Below, piece by piece: positions 50,892 to 62,496 of a stretch of DNA of 64,000 bases (position 1 is its first letter; each line of letters opens with the position of its first letter). The stretch lies in contig CM022677.1 of NCBI GenBank assembly GCA_012295275.1, positions 108,069 through 172,068 on the forward strand, written 5' to 3'. Below the pieces are notes generated by a model, which was not told where the DNA came from, made no database searches, and was given only the letters and a program-made list of their open reading frames with translations. This DNA comes from Chrysomallon squamiferum (taxonomy: Eukaryota; Mollusca; Gastropoda; Neomphalida; Peltospiridae). Position numbers and translations under genes: made by a program.

Positions 50892-53420
50892 ATAATAATA
50901 ATCATCATCATCAACATTTAATTTAGCTTTCTTTTTTATTTCAAAATTTGTTGGACTCTGTAATTTGTATTATTTCTTTATCCTGTTACTATTTCAGTAA
51001 TATTTTATTTTATGACATTTTATTATTTTTCTTTTTCTATAATTTATTTATTTGTTTTATTTATTTTAAATATATCTGTGTGTGTGTGTGTGTGTGGATA
51101 TATACATATACTATCTGAATTCTTCTGTCTTCTTAGGTTTTATTCTTCTAGTTTCTTCTTATTCCTGTGATATTCATATTTCTTCATTTTTTTTTTTTTT
51201 TTTTCTTTTTATTTTTTTTTTCTTTAAAGTTATTTTTTTTAACCTATTTACCATGATTATTGTTTCTTGTTATTTTTCAACATTAGAATTTCTTCAAAAT
51301 CTTCTTTTTCTTCTTGTCTGTTTTTCTTGACTGTATATATTTTCAGTTATTTTAATGATAAGCAAGATTTTTTTAATTTACGTTTTAAGTCTCCCAGTTT
51401 CTGTACATAGTTCTTATTATTCTTTCATTTTGTTTCTTTATATTTTAAATTCTTAATTTTTATTTTAATGAATTTTATTGTTTATTTATTATTTTGTTTT
51501 TTATTATTATTTTTTTGTTTTTGTTTTTGAAGCTACTGACATTCTTATTCTTGTTAATGTTATTCTTCATTCTTTTTTGTTTCTTATTCTTCATTTCCTA
51601 GTGTCTGCATATTCTTTTATGTTACCATTATTTGTTATTTACTTATTTTTTCCTGACATTACTTAAATTATTTCTGTAAGTTCTTCAGTTGTCTTTCTTT
51701 TATCATTTTAATTTGTTTTGTTTTGTTTTTTAATTTTGTTCTCCTGCTCATTTTATTTGAAGAATGAGAATTATTTTATTTTTATTATTATGTATGTGTA
51801 TGTATTTATATTATTATTATAATTTTAATGTTAATTCTAATTTTGATTGATTTCTTTATTTCTTTTATTTATTTATTTGTTTATTTATTTTTAGCATTAA
51901 TATTTTCAATCTCTTAACTGCATAATAAGTTATTTTTCTAAATTCTAATAATTTTAATGTTAATTCTAATTTTGATTTATGTATTTATTTATTTATTTAT
52001 TTATTTGTTTATTTATTTTTAGTATTAATATTTTCAATCTCTTAACTGCATAATAAGTTATTTTTCTAAATTCTAATAATTCAAATTTTTTATTTTATTA
52101 TTTATTTATTTATTATTATTATTATTGTAATTATTATATTTTTTTTTACAAGCTAGTTATAATTATTTTTATTATTTTATTTTTTCTTCATGTTTCTTTT
52201 TATTCTTTTTTAGTGTTTTAATAAAACAAGTTACCTAGTAATATCTCAGAGAATTAATATTTCTGTTACTAGTGTAGATGTTCTGTCTTCCTAATTCAAA
52301 ACCTGTTTTCATTGATGATGTCGTATTTCTAGTGTTTGCTGAACAAACCCAAACAATAATGAAGTTGTAAACTTGTATTGACAATATATTTTGTTTTCTG
52401 AAAATTATTATTATTAGTGATTTTTTTAGAACCAGTATTATTCTGATAACTTGTTTGTTACTATTAGTGTCTTTTAAATTGTTACCAATGATTTGGATAA
52501 ATATTTGTATTTATATTCACTTAATGTTTTCTCTTAATTTCAAGGTCTGCCCTCCGTTAATATATATATATATTTTTTTCTATTTGTTATTTCCACAGAA
52601 CTGACATAGGTTTCACATCATTGAAAACGAAACAGCAGTTGGCATCAAATACATCAGTACCACCAGAGACAAATTGACACTACCACAACAACCACTGAAA
52701 ACTCAAACTCCTGTGCAAAGAAACATCCAGACACACTAGAAAAGAAACCAGAAACACCATCACCCATTGCCAGAGGTTTTTCAGTAAAAATAATGTCTAA
52801 GAAATAAAGCAAACAGAAAATGTTTGATCATGTGATTCGACTGACTAATCTTCTTGTGAATTTTTTTTTGGAATTTTTATTGAAAGCAGCCAGACCAAGA
52901 CTTAAACTGCCACAAGCTTTACCACTTAGTCACTTAGTCAGATTATAAAACCTTTAAGAAATATTCAGGTAAATATGTCTGTAAATATGTCTTAGTCTAT
53001 CTGTCTCTTTCTCTTTCTACCTACCTCTCTATTTATTTATTTTATATCTGTCTCTGCTTTTCTGTTTGTATTTCTTTCCTTGAAAATGTTCAGATAAATA
53101 TGTTTATCTTTCTTACTATGTCTCTACTTACTATATACTTATCTGTTTTTCTGTCTCTATCTTTATGTATCATTTCTTATTTGTTCCTAATTATCATGTT
53201 GTTTGTTTTCTTTCTTATTTCTTTTTTCTTTTCTTTATATTTTTAAAAATTATTTTTAGTAGACAAGTTGGTTAGTTTATTTATAAATCTTCTGCCTATC
53301 TTCTGTCTATTTGATGTATGTATCTATCTATCTAACATTTATTTATTTGCTTATTAATTTTAATTTATTTAAAGTCAGTGTAATATGAGTGATGTTGGTC
53401 AAAAGATTTGTGTACTGCAG
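50409..53420. other. AT-rich low-complexity stretch, possible long intron
   Basis: Contains (ACT)n at 50818-50890 and T-rich sequence throughout. A segment of about 130 bp at about 51820-51950 is tandemly duplicated at about 51951-52080 (TTTTCAATCTCTTAACTGCA in both). A GC-richer, exon-like block at 52595-52805 starts after TTTCCACAG and contains GFTSLKTKQQLASNTSVPPE and, in another frame, KKHPDTLEKKPETPSPIARG; it has a frame change and ends in TAA, and I cannot assign it. Confidence 0.5.
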
Positions 53421-53723
53421 TCACAGAAAATTCTTCTCTCACTGAACTTAACATCAGCAGCAATCAGGTGGGTGTGTCAGTAACTAGTCAATCAGACCTC
53501 AGCCTGATTAACCAATCAGACTACAGATAGAGATTAACCAATGAAATCACAGAATGATTAACCAACCAATCTTCAGAGAGAGATCAGTCAATCAGAATTA
53601 ATTAGCTCAATATTATTTTTGTACACACTATGCTTATTTTAATCAGTGACATTAAATTATTTTCTGCTTAGGTGAATTACTATTATTTATATTATTATTA
53701 TTACCATTATTATTATTATTATG

Positions 53724-53756
<33 letters not shown>

Positions 53757-53942
53757 TGTTTTTATTATTATTATGATTTGTTTTTATTACAAGCTGGGGT
53801 CACTAAATCGTGTACTCAGTTTTTGTCTGCTGTTTTCAGTCATCCAAGATGACAGTTTTTTGTCTGAATGATGCAAAACTTAACAACCAAATACTTACTG
53901 TTGATGGTTTATTTAGATTTGTAAAATATATATATATATATT

Positions 53943-53944
<2 letters not shown>

Positions 53945-53989
<45 letters not shown>
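53945..53989. repeat. (CT)n microsatellite
   Basis: CT array of about 45 bp, preceded by (TA)n and followed by (AC)n. Confidence 0.95.
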
Positions 53990-53994
<5 letters not shown>

Positions 53995-54384
53995 ACACAC
54001 ACACACATACACACACATGTATTTCATTCTGTAACTATCTACGTTTGACAAATTTGTCATTATTATATTTTTTTCTACTTTTATTTTCTTTTTCTCCTCG
54101 TAGTTAATAGGTTTAATACTGTTTTTCACTTATTTCAGATATTCCAGATTCCAAATCAGTCACAAGTTCTCTACAGGAATTAAGACTGAACTCCAGTTTT
54201 TTAACCAACCAGCTGTTTGAGTTTCCAAGGAAAACTCCTCTCTTTGAAAGATGTGGTAATTTTTGTTTAAATTTTATAAATGTTTCTAATATTTGAAAAA
54301 TTATTATGTATATAATCCTTATCTTTCTGTATCTGACATAGACAATTTCGTTAAACCATATGCTTAGAATATTAAACTCTGTAT

Positions 54385-54795
54385 GCATGTGTGTGTGTAT
54401 GAATCAGCAGTAGTGATAATTGCTACTCTGATACTAGTATGTGTGTGTGTGTTTCTGTATGTGACTGTGTATGTTAGCAACACTGATAATTGCTAATCAG
54501 ATAATAGTATGCATGTGTGTGTGTGTGTTTGAGTGTATCAGCAATAGTGATAATTGATACTCGGATAATACCATGTACGTGCATTTGAGAGTGTATCAGC
54601 AATAGTGATAATTGATACTCTCATAATAATGTGTGTGAGTATATCAGCAACAGTGATAGTTGCAACTCTGGTAATAGTGTCTGTTTCTATCTGTGAATCA
54701 GTTACAGCGATAATTGTTACTCATATAATAGTGTGTATGTCAGCAATAGTGATAATTGCTATTCTGATAACAGTGTGTGTGTCAGTGTGTGTGTT
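54385..54795 (+). repeat. Diverged tandem repeat, about 60-65 bp unit
   Basis: Six to seven copies of a unit with ATCAGCAATAGTGATAATTG, YTACTCTGATAATAGT and a TGTGTG run. It lies in the intron after the 54139-54255 LRR exon. Confidence 0.85.
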
Positions 54796-55303
54796 AAGAA
54801 ATATTTGGTTATCAGTTTATATGTTTAAATGCTTTGTACAAAATACTCTGGCCTGTTTTATTTGAATCTGCCCTTAGTCTTTGTTTATACCACCAAGGGA
54901 CACAACTCTGAGTCAAAGAGCTTGAGTGGAAACTCATTAGGTAATAAATTATTTTTGTATTTTTCAGAAAAAATTAGTTCTTAATTCAAAATATGAAAAT
55001 AGAAGCTTGCATATTGTTTGAGATTTCTTATGTTTAGTTTTATTACTATACCTACACAGGAGGAAAAATAACACATCTGAATAGCATCTAGTAAATACAA
55101 TAGTTTTCTGTTCTTTATTATTTGTAACAGAGATGTAATTAGCAACAAAAACATCAGCAGCAACATGTAACATGGTGGTGACAGTAGCAGCTATGATGTA
55201 GTAATAGTAGCAACAGCATCAGCAGTAGTAATAATAACAGCTACTACTGTATCAAAACATCTAGAAAGAGTAGTAGTAATAATAATAATAACAACTAACA
55301 TTG

Positions 55304-55480
55304 TAGGATAGTGATAATAAAAGCTAATGTGTAGCTGCAGTTATAGTAGGTAGTAGTAGCAGCAGTAGTAATAATAACTAGTTTAGTAGTAGTAATAATA
55401 ACTAGTTTAGTAATACTACTGCAGCTACTACTGCCTACTATAACTACAGCTACACATTAGCTTTTATTATCACTATTCTA
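55304..55480. repeat. 67-bp near-perfect inverted repeat (foldback)
   Basis: 55304-55370 and 55414-55480 are reverse complements at 63 of 67 positions, with a 43-bp loop. Landmarks: left arm AAAAGCTAATGTGTAGCTGC, right arm GCTACACATTAGCTTTT. The loop holds two direct copies of TAATAATAACTAGTTTAGTA. It sits in the intron upstream of the LRR exon at 55637, amid AGT/AAT triplet runs. Confidence 0.97.
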
Positions 55481-55844
55481 ATAATAGCAGTAGTAGTAAT
55501 AATAATAATAGCAGCAATGTAGTTTTAATAGAGGTGCAGTAGGAACAGCAGCTGTAGTTGCAATAGTCATAGTAGTAGTTCCTGCTTCCTTACATTTTAA
55601 ATTTAAGTTTTTAAAATATTTTGTATTATCCTTCAGGGAAGGAGGGACTGTTGTTACTGACAGTGTTGTATCTTAACAACTAGAAGAAAAACTTACAAGA
55701 AAATGAAATAGAAGAACTTTCCACAAAGTTGGATGCTGCAATTGGTAATAAATAAATTTATTTAAAAAAAAAGAACAATAAAAATAAAAATAACAAAAAA
55801 GAAACAATAATAATAAAAAATAAATAAGTAAATAAATAAATAAC

Positions 55845-55902
55845 TAACCTGAACCTAAACCTAACACTAGTCCTAGCCCTAATCCTAACCCTAACTCTAA
55901 TC
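55845..55902 (-). repeat. Degenerate interstitial telomere-like tract
   Basis: About ten hexamer-like units of CCTAAC/CCCTAA type (ACCTAAACCTAACACTAGTC, then CTAGCCCTAATCCTAACCCT). This matches the TTAGGG animal repeat in imperfect form. It lies in the intron between the third and fourth LRR exons. Confidence 0.85.
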
Positions 55903-56335
55903 TAAGTTAATCCTATGGTAAAAATAAGAAAGAAGAAGGAATAAAAGGTTTTATTATTGTTAATGCTGCTGTTGTATTGTTTTCATTTTAAACTATTTAT
56001 ATAAATTTAATTAATTTTAAGGTTTCACTGTCAAGAAGTCAGGGGAGAAAATTGCATCATCTTGTAAGTGTCTCTTCAGCGTCCTGATTAAACTGACAGC
56101 ACTTGGAGGACATCCTGGTAAACAGTTATAGTTATTTTTTATTTTAACATTTATATGGTTCATATTTATCTTCCTCTAGGAATGCTGGGTAATATGATGC
56201 ACTGTCCAGCCATTCTTGCAGATAAAGGAAATAGTCAACTTCTGACTCTGCAGCCATTTTGAAAGGTCATGGTGAGTGATTATATAGTATGTAGTAGTGC
56301 AGTAATAACAGTTCACAGCTATCTGTCTTTCTTTC

Positions 56336-56985
56336 TATATATCTATCTGTAATAATAAACATCACATTCTGTATGTATCTATCTGTAATAATAAACATCA
56401 CATTCTCTGTGTATCTATCTGTAATAATAAACATCACATTCTCTATGTATCTATCTGTAATAATAAACATCACATTCTCTGTGTATCTATCTGTAATAAT
56501 AAACATCACATTCTCTGTGTATCTATCTGTAATAATAAACGTCACATTCTCTATGTATCTATCTGTAATAATAAACGTCACATTCTCTGTGTATCTATCT
56601 GTAATAATAAACGTCACATTCTCTGTGTATCTATCTGTAATAATAAACGTCACATTCTCTGTGTATCTATCTGTAATAATAAACGTCACATTCTCTGTGT
56701 ATCTATCTGTAATAACAAACATCACATTCTCTGTGTATCTATCTGTAATAACAAACATCACATTCTCTGTGTATCTATCTGTAATAACAAACATCACATT
56801 CTCTGTGTATCTATCTGTAATAACAAACATCACATTCTCTGTGTATCTATCTGTAATAATAAACATCACATTCTCTCTGTATCTATCTGTAATAACAAAC
56901 ATCACATTCTCTGTGTATCTATCTGTAATAATAAACATCACATTCTCTATGTATCTATCTGTAATAATAAACATCACATTCTCCT
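56336..56985. repeat. 36-bp minisatellite, 18 copies
   Basis: Unit landmarks: GTATCTATCTGTAATAATAA and ACATCACATTCTCT. Because 36 is a multiple of three and neither strand has a stop in one frame, long 12-residue-periodic frames exist on both strands; these are repeat artefacts. Variants are arranged in blocks: ACATCAC units, then five ACGTCAC units, then AATAACAAAC units, then mixed. Confidence 0.96.
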
Positions 56986-57142
56986 TATTTATGAATATTT
57001 TATCTTGTTGTCTTGCCCTCTTGATAATTCAGTATGTATGTGCATGTGTAATTATTGGATTGTTTTAAAAAGTTATTATTATAACAAGTATACACACCCA
57101 GATATGAATGCGTTTTGTTTTGAATACAATCTGCACATTTAG

Positions 57143-57342
57143 NNNNNNNNNNNNNNNNNNNNNNNNNNNNNNNNNNNNNNNNNNNNNNNNNNNNNNNNNN
57201 NNNNNNNNNNNNNNNNNNNNNNNNNNNNNNNNNNNNNNNNNNNNNNNNNNNNNNNNNNNNNNNNNNNNNNNNNNNNNNNNNNNNNNNNNNNNNNNNNNNN
57301 NNNNNNNNNNNNNNNNNNNNNNNNNNNNNNNNNNNNNNNNNN
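57143..57342. other. Assembly gap, 200 N
   Basis: Exactly 200 N, a fixed-size placeholder. It follows the 36-bp array closely and may hide further exons of the LRR locus. Confidence 1.
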
Positions 57343-57450
57343 TGTGTTTCATTTTATAAAACTCAGCCATAAATACTACTCTCTATTTATTAGTTATTAT
57401 ACAACTACTTCTATTACTTCCTACTAAGAATAACTTTAATTATCATGCAG

Positions 57451-57583
57451 AACTGAAAGGTATGAGTGGGGAATGAGACATGGAGTAGTCAAGGATAGAA
57501 TAGAGGAATTGGTGATGCAGTTAGATGACAACAGAGACGATCGTCAATATATTGTTATTCATTTATTACAAAAATTCAGCTAA
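57451..57583 (+). other. Possible terminal exon, unassigned
   Basis: After ATTATCATGCAG a frame of 43 codons runs to TAA: TERYEWGMRHGVVKDRIEEL, VMQLDDNRDDRQYIVIHLLQ, KFS. Amphipathic, helix-like and charged, with coding-like composition. It could be the 3' exon of the LRR locus across the gap, but its phase does not follow the exon ending at 56271 directly. Family not recognised. Confidence 0.35.
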
Positions 57584-57599
57584 AATTACTCAAAAAAAT

Positions 57600-58738
57600 T
57601 AAAGTTGCAGGTCTTGTGACAGGGATTCTATATCGTATTGTTTAATAAGTTATTTTCGATTATCTACTTTAAAACTATCCAAGAAACGCAGACGACAAAA
57701 CATTTAGAAGCTAAATTACAAACATGTACTTCAAAATTATATAAAAAGAAAAAAGTACTGTGGCATTACCTGGAATATACAAAGTCAACTCTTCATGATT
57801 CTTAAGTCTACATTTATTTACAAAATCCATAAATAACAAATACCAAAATAACAGCAGCAATCTCGCACCCTAAAAACAAAACTTATATGAGGGAAAATCT
57901 CCCTTCCAGCTACATTTATGTATTTTATTTTATTTATTTATTTTTATATATATATATATATATTTTTTTTTTTTTCTTCTTTGTAGGGTTGACAGTGTAC
58001 GTCATTGCACACCACAGAAAATCGCTAATAACAGAAACGTCATATAGCTGAATAAAGTAATGTAAATGTGTAGGTGTATTCATGGGATATCAATTTATAT
58101 GGAGTAAACAACATAAAGTGTCTAATAAGATAAAACCACTCGCTTGAAAAATAAAGTCAATCGACTGTCAAAACCGGATTCACTGGGACCATGGTGTGCC
58201 GTTTAGACAGTGCCGGGATTCTAAACATTAAAATAACATAAAACTGAAATATTTGGTTTATTATTACGTGTTAATGGTCTATCAGTTGTCTCTGTCGACT
58301 GCGTTTTCTTCAAATTCCTCTCTGTCATTTAATCCCAAGTTTTACATTAATTGGTTTCGATAACAGCAGTAAAAGGGTTAATTTGTTTGCCACTTTAAGA
58401 TAATCGGTGTACGAAAGTTTGTTGTATCGTCAGTCCATTCAGATTTTAATAATAATAATAATAATAATAATAATGTGTGTGTGTAATAAGCATATATTCA
58501 TGACGTAACAATACAGTTTATACCTACAACAAACCGTCTGAAATGTTCAGGTACTGACATTTATGATAATTCCTGTAAAATAAAAATGGAATTAGTTGGG
58601 AATCGCATGTTACCTCCAATGTGGCGTTTTAGTTTTATTTTGTAAATTCAAGGCAAACAAGCAAAAATGTAAGACAGTCTGTTTTAACTCAGTGAATTAA
58701 TAAGTTATAAGCTGTTGTCTGTGTATATATGTGTGTAT

Positions 58739-58786
<48 letters not shown>

Positions 58787-59590
58787 AGTTTCTAATATAA
58801 ATTAAGTACTTGTCTGTTGACCTCATTTGTTTAACAATATCATATACATGTTAATTTATCTACAATGGACAGCTAATATATATATATATATATGATTTAA
58901 TTAATACAAGCAGTGTAACCCATTATTGACTACTGATAAATACAAATTTGATGTTACATATCAAAGAGACTTATCGACGTTTGGCTAAATAAAGTAGACA
59001 CTGGTAAATTTAATACTTTAAACATACATATTATAAATATTCACATACAGCATATTTGATTATTTTGTTGTTGATTTTTATTATTATTTTAGTAAATAAA
59101 TAAATTAATTGGTCAAACAATCCTTAAAAATATATCCTTTTACAAATCTTTAATTTTCATCTCAAGAACAAAAGATTAACTGAATTGTAACAGATGTTAC
59201 AATGAGCAAACATGTTTATATAGGTTTGTCGTTGTATCTCTTATGTCTAAAGGCAAAGTGTAGCATTTGCAATGATTCTAAGGCCTTAAAGAAGATCGAG
59301 AGACAAGAGGACGTAATTATTATATTTTGAACGATAGTAATCATTTACACAAAAACAGACATCTTTTGAAAAATACTGCGGAATTAACCAAAAGAAAGAA
59401 AGGGGATAAAAAAAAATAATAAAAAAATAAAAATAAAAAATCAATAAAATCAACTAAAAAGCTTTACTATATATTTTATTATTTATTTATTATTTTAAAT
59501 AAATGCCTATGGAAAATATTTACAAACAACAAATTAATCAATAAGCAAGAAATCTCTTTCTTGGATCTGCACACATTAAAAGTTGTATCG
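57600..59590. other. No recognised gene
   Basis: Contains (AAT)n at 58448-58474, (GA)n at 58740-58784, (TA)n at 57947-57962 and 58877-58893, and A-rich runs near 59405-59450. A GC-richer patch at 58160-58215 has no readable frame I trust. Confidence 0.6.
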
Positions 59591-59599
59591 TGTTTCATT

Positions 59600-60433
59600 T
59601 TATTCTTCTGGATTTGTGGAACATGGTCGCTTGAATACTTTCTTTTCTAGAATCCAGTAAGTTGATACCCATTTAGAGCCCATAAGAACAGGACAAGCTC
59701 CGTGAATTGTCATTTTGTTAGGTGTACCATTCCGATATAAAATGTAAAATGCACCTGCTTTAGGTTGTATTCTTACACCAAGATAAAAAACACTGTTGCA
59801 CCTCTTCTACATCCATATGGGTTTAACCACGTGGCAATTCTGTTTTCACCAGGAAAGATATGCTATGTTGAAATAGTCAGTATCAGCCGTGAACTGTCCG
59901 GCTATTCCGTAGTTGCCACCTGAAGTGGTTCTGAAGCTTTCATTGAAAGACCTGTGATTGCTTCAATTCGTTTCTGACTTCTCGCGTCTACTTCTATAGA
60001 ACCTCTTCTAGACATGTATGTTTGTTTAATTCTTTTTCTCAGATTTGATATTTTTTTTCCACAGTGATTGATTTCAGATGGATTTATAAAAGTGGCAAAA
60101 AACTGTTTTAATGTCTTCAATTGCAGCATCACTGATAAAATCATGATAGAGAACAATTTTCGGTGAGTGAATCTCTTCTTTAGCAGGCTTAGATTTGAAG
60201 CGGATTTTGTTGTTGTAATGGTGGCGACATTTCAGACGATGTGTCTGTCGGTGGCATAAATTCTTTTTGGGACAAGAGAGAGCATCGAAAGTTGTTTTTT
60301 CTTTAACTATGACATTTTCTTTTCTATTTTCTGTCCTTGAATACTTTTTCCTTCCGTTCGGAGCACGTTCTAGTTCAGGAGCTAACATTAACTGTTCATT
60401 TGTCAGATTTAAAACTTGCTCTATCTCTATCAT
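59600..60433 (-). pseudogene. Prolyl 4-hydroxylase alpha-subunit-like retrocopy, frameshifted
   Basis: P4HA hydroxylates collagen prolines in the ER using Fe(II) and 2-oxoglutarate. The minus strand gives, in order but in changing frames: EQVLNLTNEQLMLAPELERA (peptide-substrate TPR end), SPKIVLYHDFISDAAIEDIK (family PRIIRFHDIISDAEIEIVK), RIEAITGLSMKASEPLQVA, NYGIAGQFTADTDYF, NRIATWLNPYGCRRGATVF, GVRIQPKAGAFYILYRNGTP, HGACPVLMGSKWVSTYWI and FKRPCSTNPEE followed by TAA at 59600. At least four frameshifts or stops interrupt it, near 60115, 59910, 59850 and 59780. The first iron ligand of the HxD motif is Asp (DTD), while the distal His (IHGACP) and the 2-oxoglutarate Lys (GSKW) remain. No introns separate segments of this length and the 5' part is missing, which suggests a truncated processed copy, though a naturally intron-poor paralogue cannot be excluded. 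Confidence 0.9.
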
Positions 60434-60466
60434 TTGTCGTTTCTATATCTTTGTCTTTGTCTCCTT

Positions 60467-60770
60467 CTCTTTACCCTACATCACTAGCCACGTGTATCTG
60501 ACTCTCTAGCTATATCTCTATCACATTGCCTCCTTTGTACCCGTATCTCTGTACCCGTCTCTTCTCTAACTAATCTGTCTATCCCATGAATCAGACTATC
60601 AATCATTTGTTTGTCTCTGCTTATATCTCTATCACTTGTCTCTGTCGCTCTACCTTTATCTCTGTCATCTTTTTTCTCTCTACGTTTATCTATCATTTTC
60701 CGTGACTCTTTAGCTATATCTCTATCATTTGTCTCCTTCTCTTAACAATAACTTATCTGTATCATTATTA
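60467..60770 (+). repeat. CTATCTCTATCA-type repeat, copy 1 of a 290-bp direct repeat
   Basis: Starts CTCTTTACCCTACATCACTA and includes GAATCAGACTATCAATCATT and TTTTCTCTCTACGTTTATC. The same series occurs at about 61618-61905 in direct orientation. The whole interval 60430-61910 is rich in TATCTCTATC and TTGTCTCC phrases. Confidence 0.88.
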
Positions 60771-61009
60771 ATTCTCATTTGATATGTGGTACAAACATAA
60801 GATTATATCCCTTCCATTGAGATGGACTTCCACAAACTTGGGATGCAGAGTTCTCTTCCACCCACGTGGGATGCCTTTAAACTTTCCTTGCACTTCAATT
60901 ACGGTACATCTCACGTAGAGAATCTAATCGATATAATTAAAAGTAAAATTACATCAATTAGGTTATCTCCCTTTAGTGATGTGTTCTGAAACGCTGATTA
61001 AAGTTATTT

Positions 61010-61135
61010 CCCTTGCATGGAACCGCTCCTTCTAAGCCCCGCGCACGCTAATTATCCGTACGGGATATATGAACCTCCAGAAGCCGCCGGATTCGGGTCC
61101 ACGATTGGAAAATCCGCGCATAAAAGATGTAGCCT
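61010..61135. other. CpG-rich patch, function unknown
   Basis: The sequence around CCCCGCGCACGCTAATTATC and GCCGCCGGATTCGGGTCC is by far the most GC-rich stretch nearby. A plus-strand frame begins MEPLLLSPAHANYPYGIYEP but soon runs into the CTCTAT repeats. It may be a SINE core or a regulatory patch. No motif recognised. Confidence 0.3.
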
Positions 61136-61617
61136 ATATCTTCATCGCTTCTCTTTGTCTGTATGTACCTGTTCTCTATCCATGACTCTCTCTATCTATA
61201 TCTCTTTATTTTCATCTTGATTATTTCTCTCTGTCTCTCTAACTGTGTCTGTCCCGTGACTAAGCCTTCCTACCTATTATCTTCTCTATCATTAGGCTCT
61301 GCTTCTCGCTATTTTTACCTCTGTCACATCTGTCCCCATACGTTTCTATCTATCTCTCTATCTGTATCTTTATCTCGTTCTGTACCTTGATAACGTCTGT
61401 CTCTGAACCACATCTCTATCACTTCTCTCTGTCTACATATATTGCTGTTGCTTGTTTCTGATTCTCTACCAGCATGTCTAGTACTTGTACATCTCTCTAC
61501 CATTATCTCTATCACTTGCCTTTCTCTCTACATTTACTAGTATCATTTGTCTCCATGTCTCAACTTAAATCTTTATCACTATCATTTGTCGTTCTACCTA
61601 TATCTTTGACTTGTCTC

Positions 61618-61905
61618 CTTCTCTTTACCTACATCACTAATACGTGTATCTGACTCTCTAGCTATATCTCTATCGCATGCCTCCCTTCTTTCCATGTACC
61701 CATGTCTTCTCTACTATCCTCTATCCACGAATCAGACTATCAATCATTTGTCTCTACTTATATCTATCACTTGTCCTCTCTCTCTGCTTTATCTCTGTCA
61801 TCTTTTTTCTCTCTACGTTTATCCTGTCATTTTTCCTTGACTCTTTAATATCTATCATTTTGTCCTTCTCTTAACAATGCTTATCTTATCATTGTGGTAT
61901 CTTTT
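61618..61905 (+). repeat. CTATCTCTATCA-type repeat, copy 2 of a 290-bp direct repeat
   Basis: Counterpart of 60467-60770 with several small deletions, ending just before copy 2 of the 42-kb duplication. Confidence 0.88.
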
Positions 61906-61916
61906 GATATCTTTTG

Positions 61917-61949
61917 AATACTGATTTGTCTTCACAAACATCACAAAAA

Positions 61950-62048
<99 letters not shown>

Positions 62049-62465
62049 AGAAAAATACAGATACCTGTGTCCATCTGAACTTTACAGTTTCTCAGAAATG
62101 TGCTGTTTTATTGAAACAGTCTCTCCTCCACTCATCCAGTCTGATTATTTATATCAAAAAAAATATAATCACTAACAAAATTAAAATAATAAATAAATAA
62201 ATAAATTAATAAATAAATAAAATGATAAGGTCAGGCAAGGGGTTGTTCATTTAGCATGGATATTTGAGGCTAAACACAAAGGGTGTTTAATAAACAAGTG
62301 TTTAGCAGGTTGATAAAAACTAGATACAAACTACACAAATAGTTGCATATATACTTACTACATGCACTCATGCAGACAAATATACACAGTATACCACCAT
62401 GTTTTAGAATAGTCATGTATTTTCATTTCACACCAGCAATAACATGTATACAAACATGATACATG

Positions 62466-62496
<31 letters not shown>

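Larger units (their letters stand above)
53421..56271 (+). pseudogene. Leucine-rich-repeat gene or gene relic, five exons
   Basis: Exons: 53421-53467 (TENSSLTELNISSNQ, a textbook LxxLxLxxNx LRR segment, donor CAG/GTGGGT), 54139-54255 (SLQELRLNSSFLTNQLFEF), 55637-55744 (KEGLLLLTVLYLNN-stop-KKNLQENEIEELSTKL), 56022-56117 (GEKIASSCKCLFSVLIKLTA then LGGHP) and 56180-56271 (GMLGNMMHCPAILADKGNSQ then LLTLQPF-stop). The four last exons share phase-1 junctions and join without a break; lengths 117, 108 and 96 are multiples of three, usual for LRR exons. There is an in-frame TAG in the 55637 exon, where YLNN-stop would fit YLNNN or YLNNQ, and a TGA in the last one; the first exon is out of phase with the second. 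So it is probably a pseudogene, or one with a missed exon. I cannot name the family. Confidence 0.55.

Noticed and set aside
52595-52805. Possible chromo-shadow (HP1-type) linker, phrase KKPETPSPIARG
   Set aside because: The resemblance is a short low-specificity phrase, the frame changes within the block, and no chromo or chromo-shadow core follows.
56267-57068. Long reading frames on both strands with 12-residue periodicity
   Set aside because: They follow exactly from a 36-bp tandem repeat without stops; the encoded periodic peptides differ only where the repeat units differ, and both strands are equally open.
60267-60509. Plus-strand ORF over the P4HA relic
   Set aside because: Antisense of sequence with clear P4HA similarity on the minus strand.
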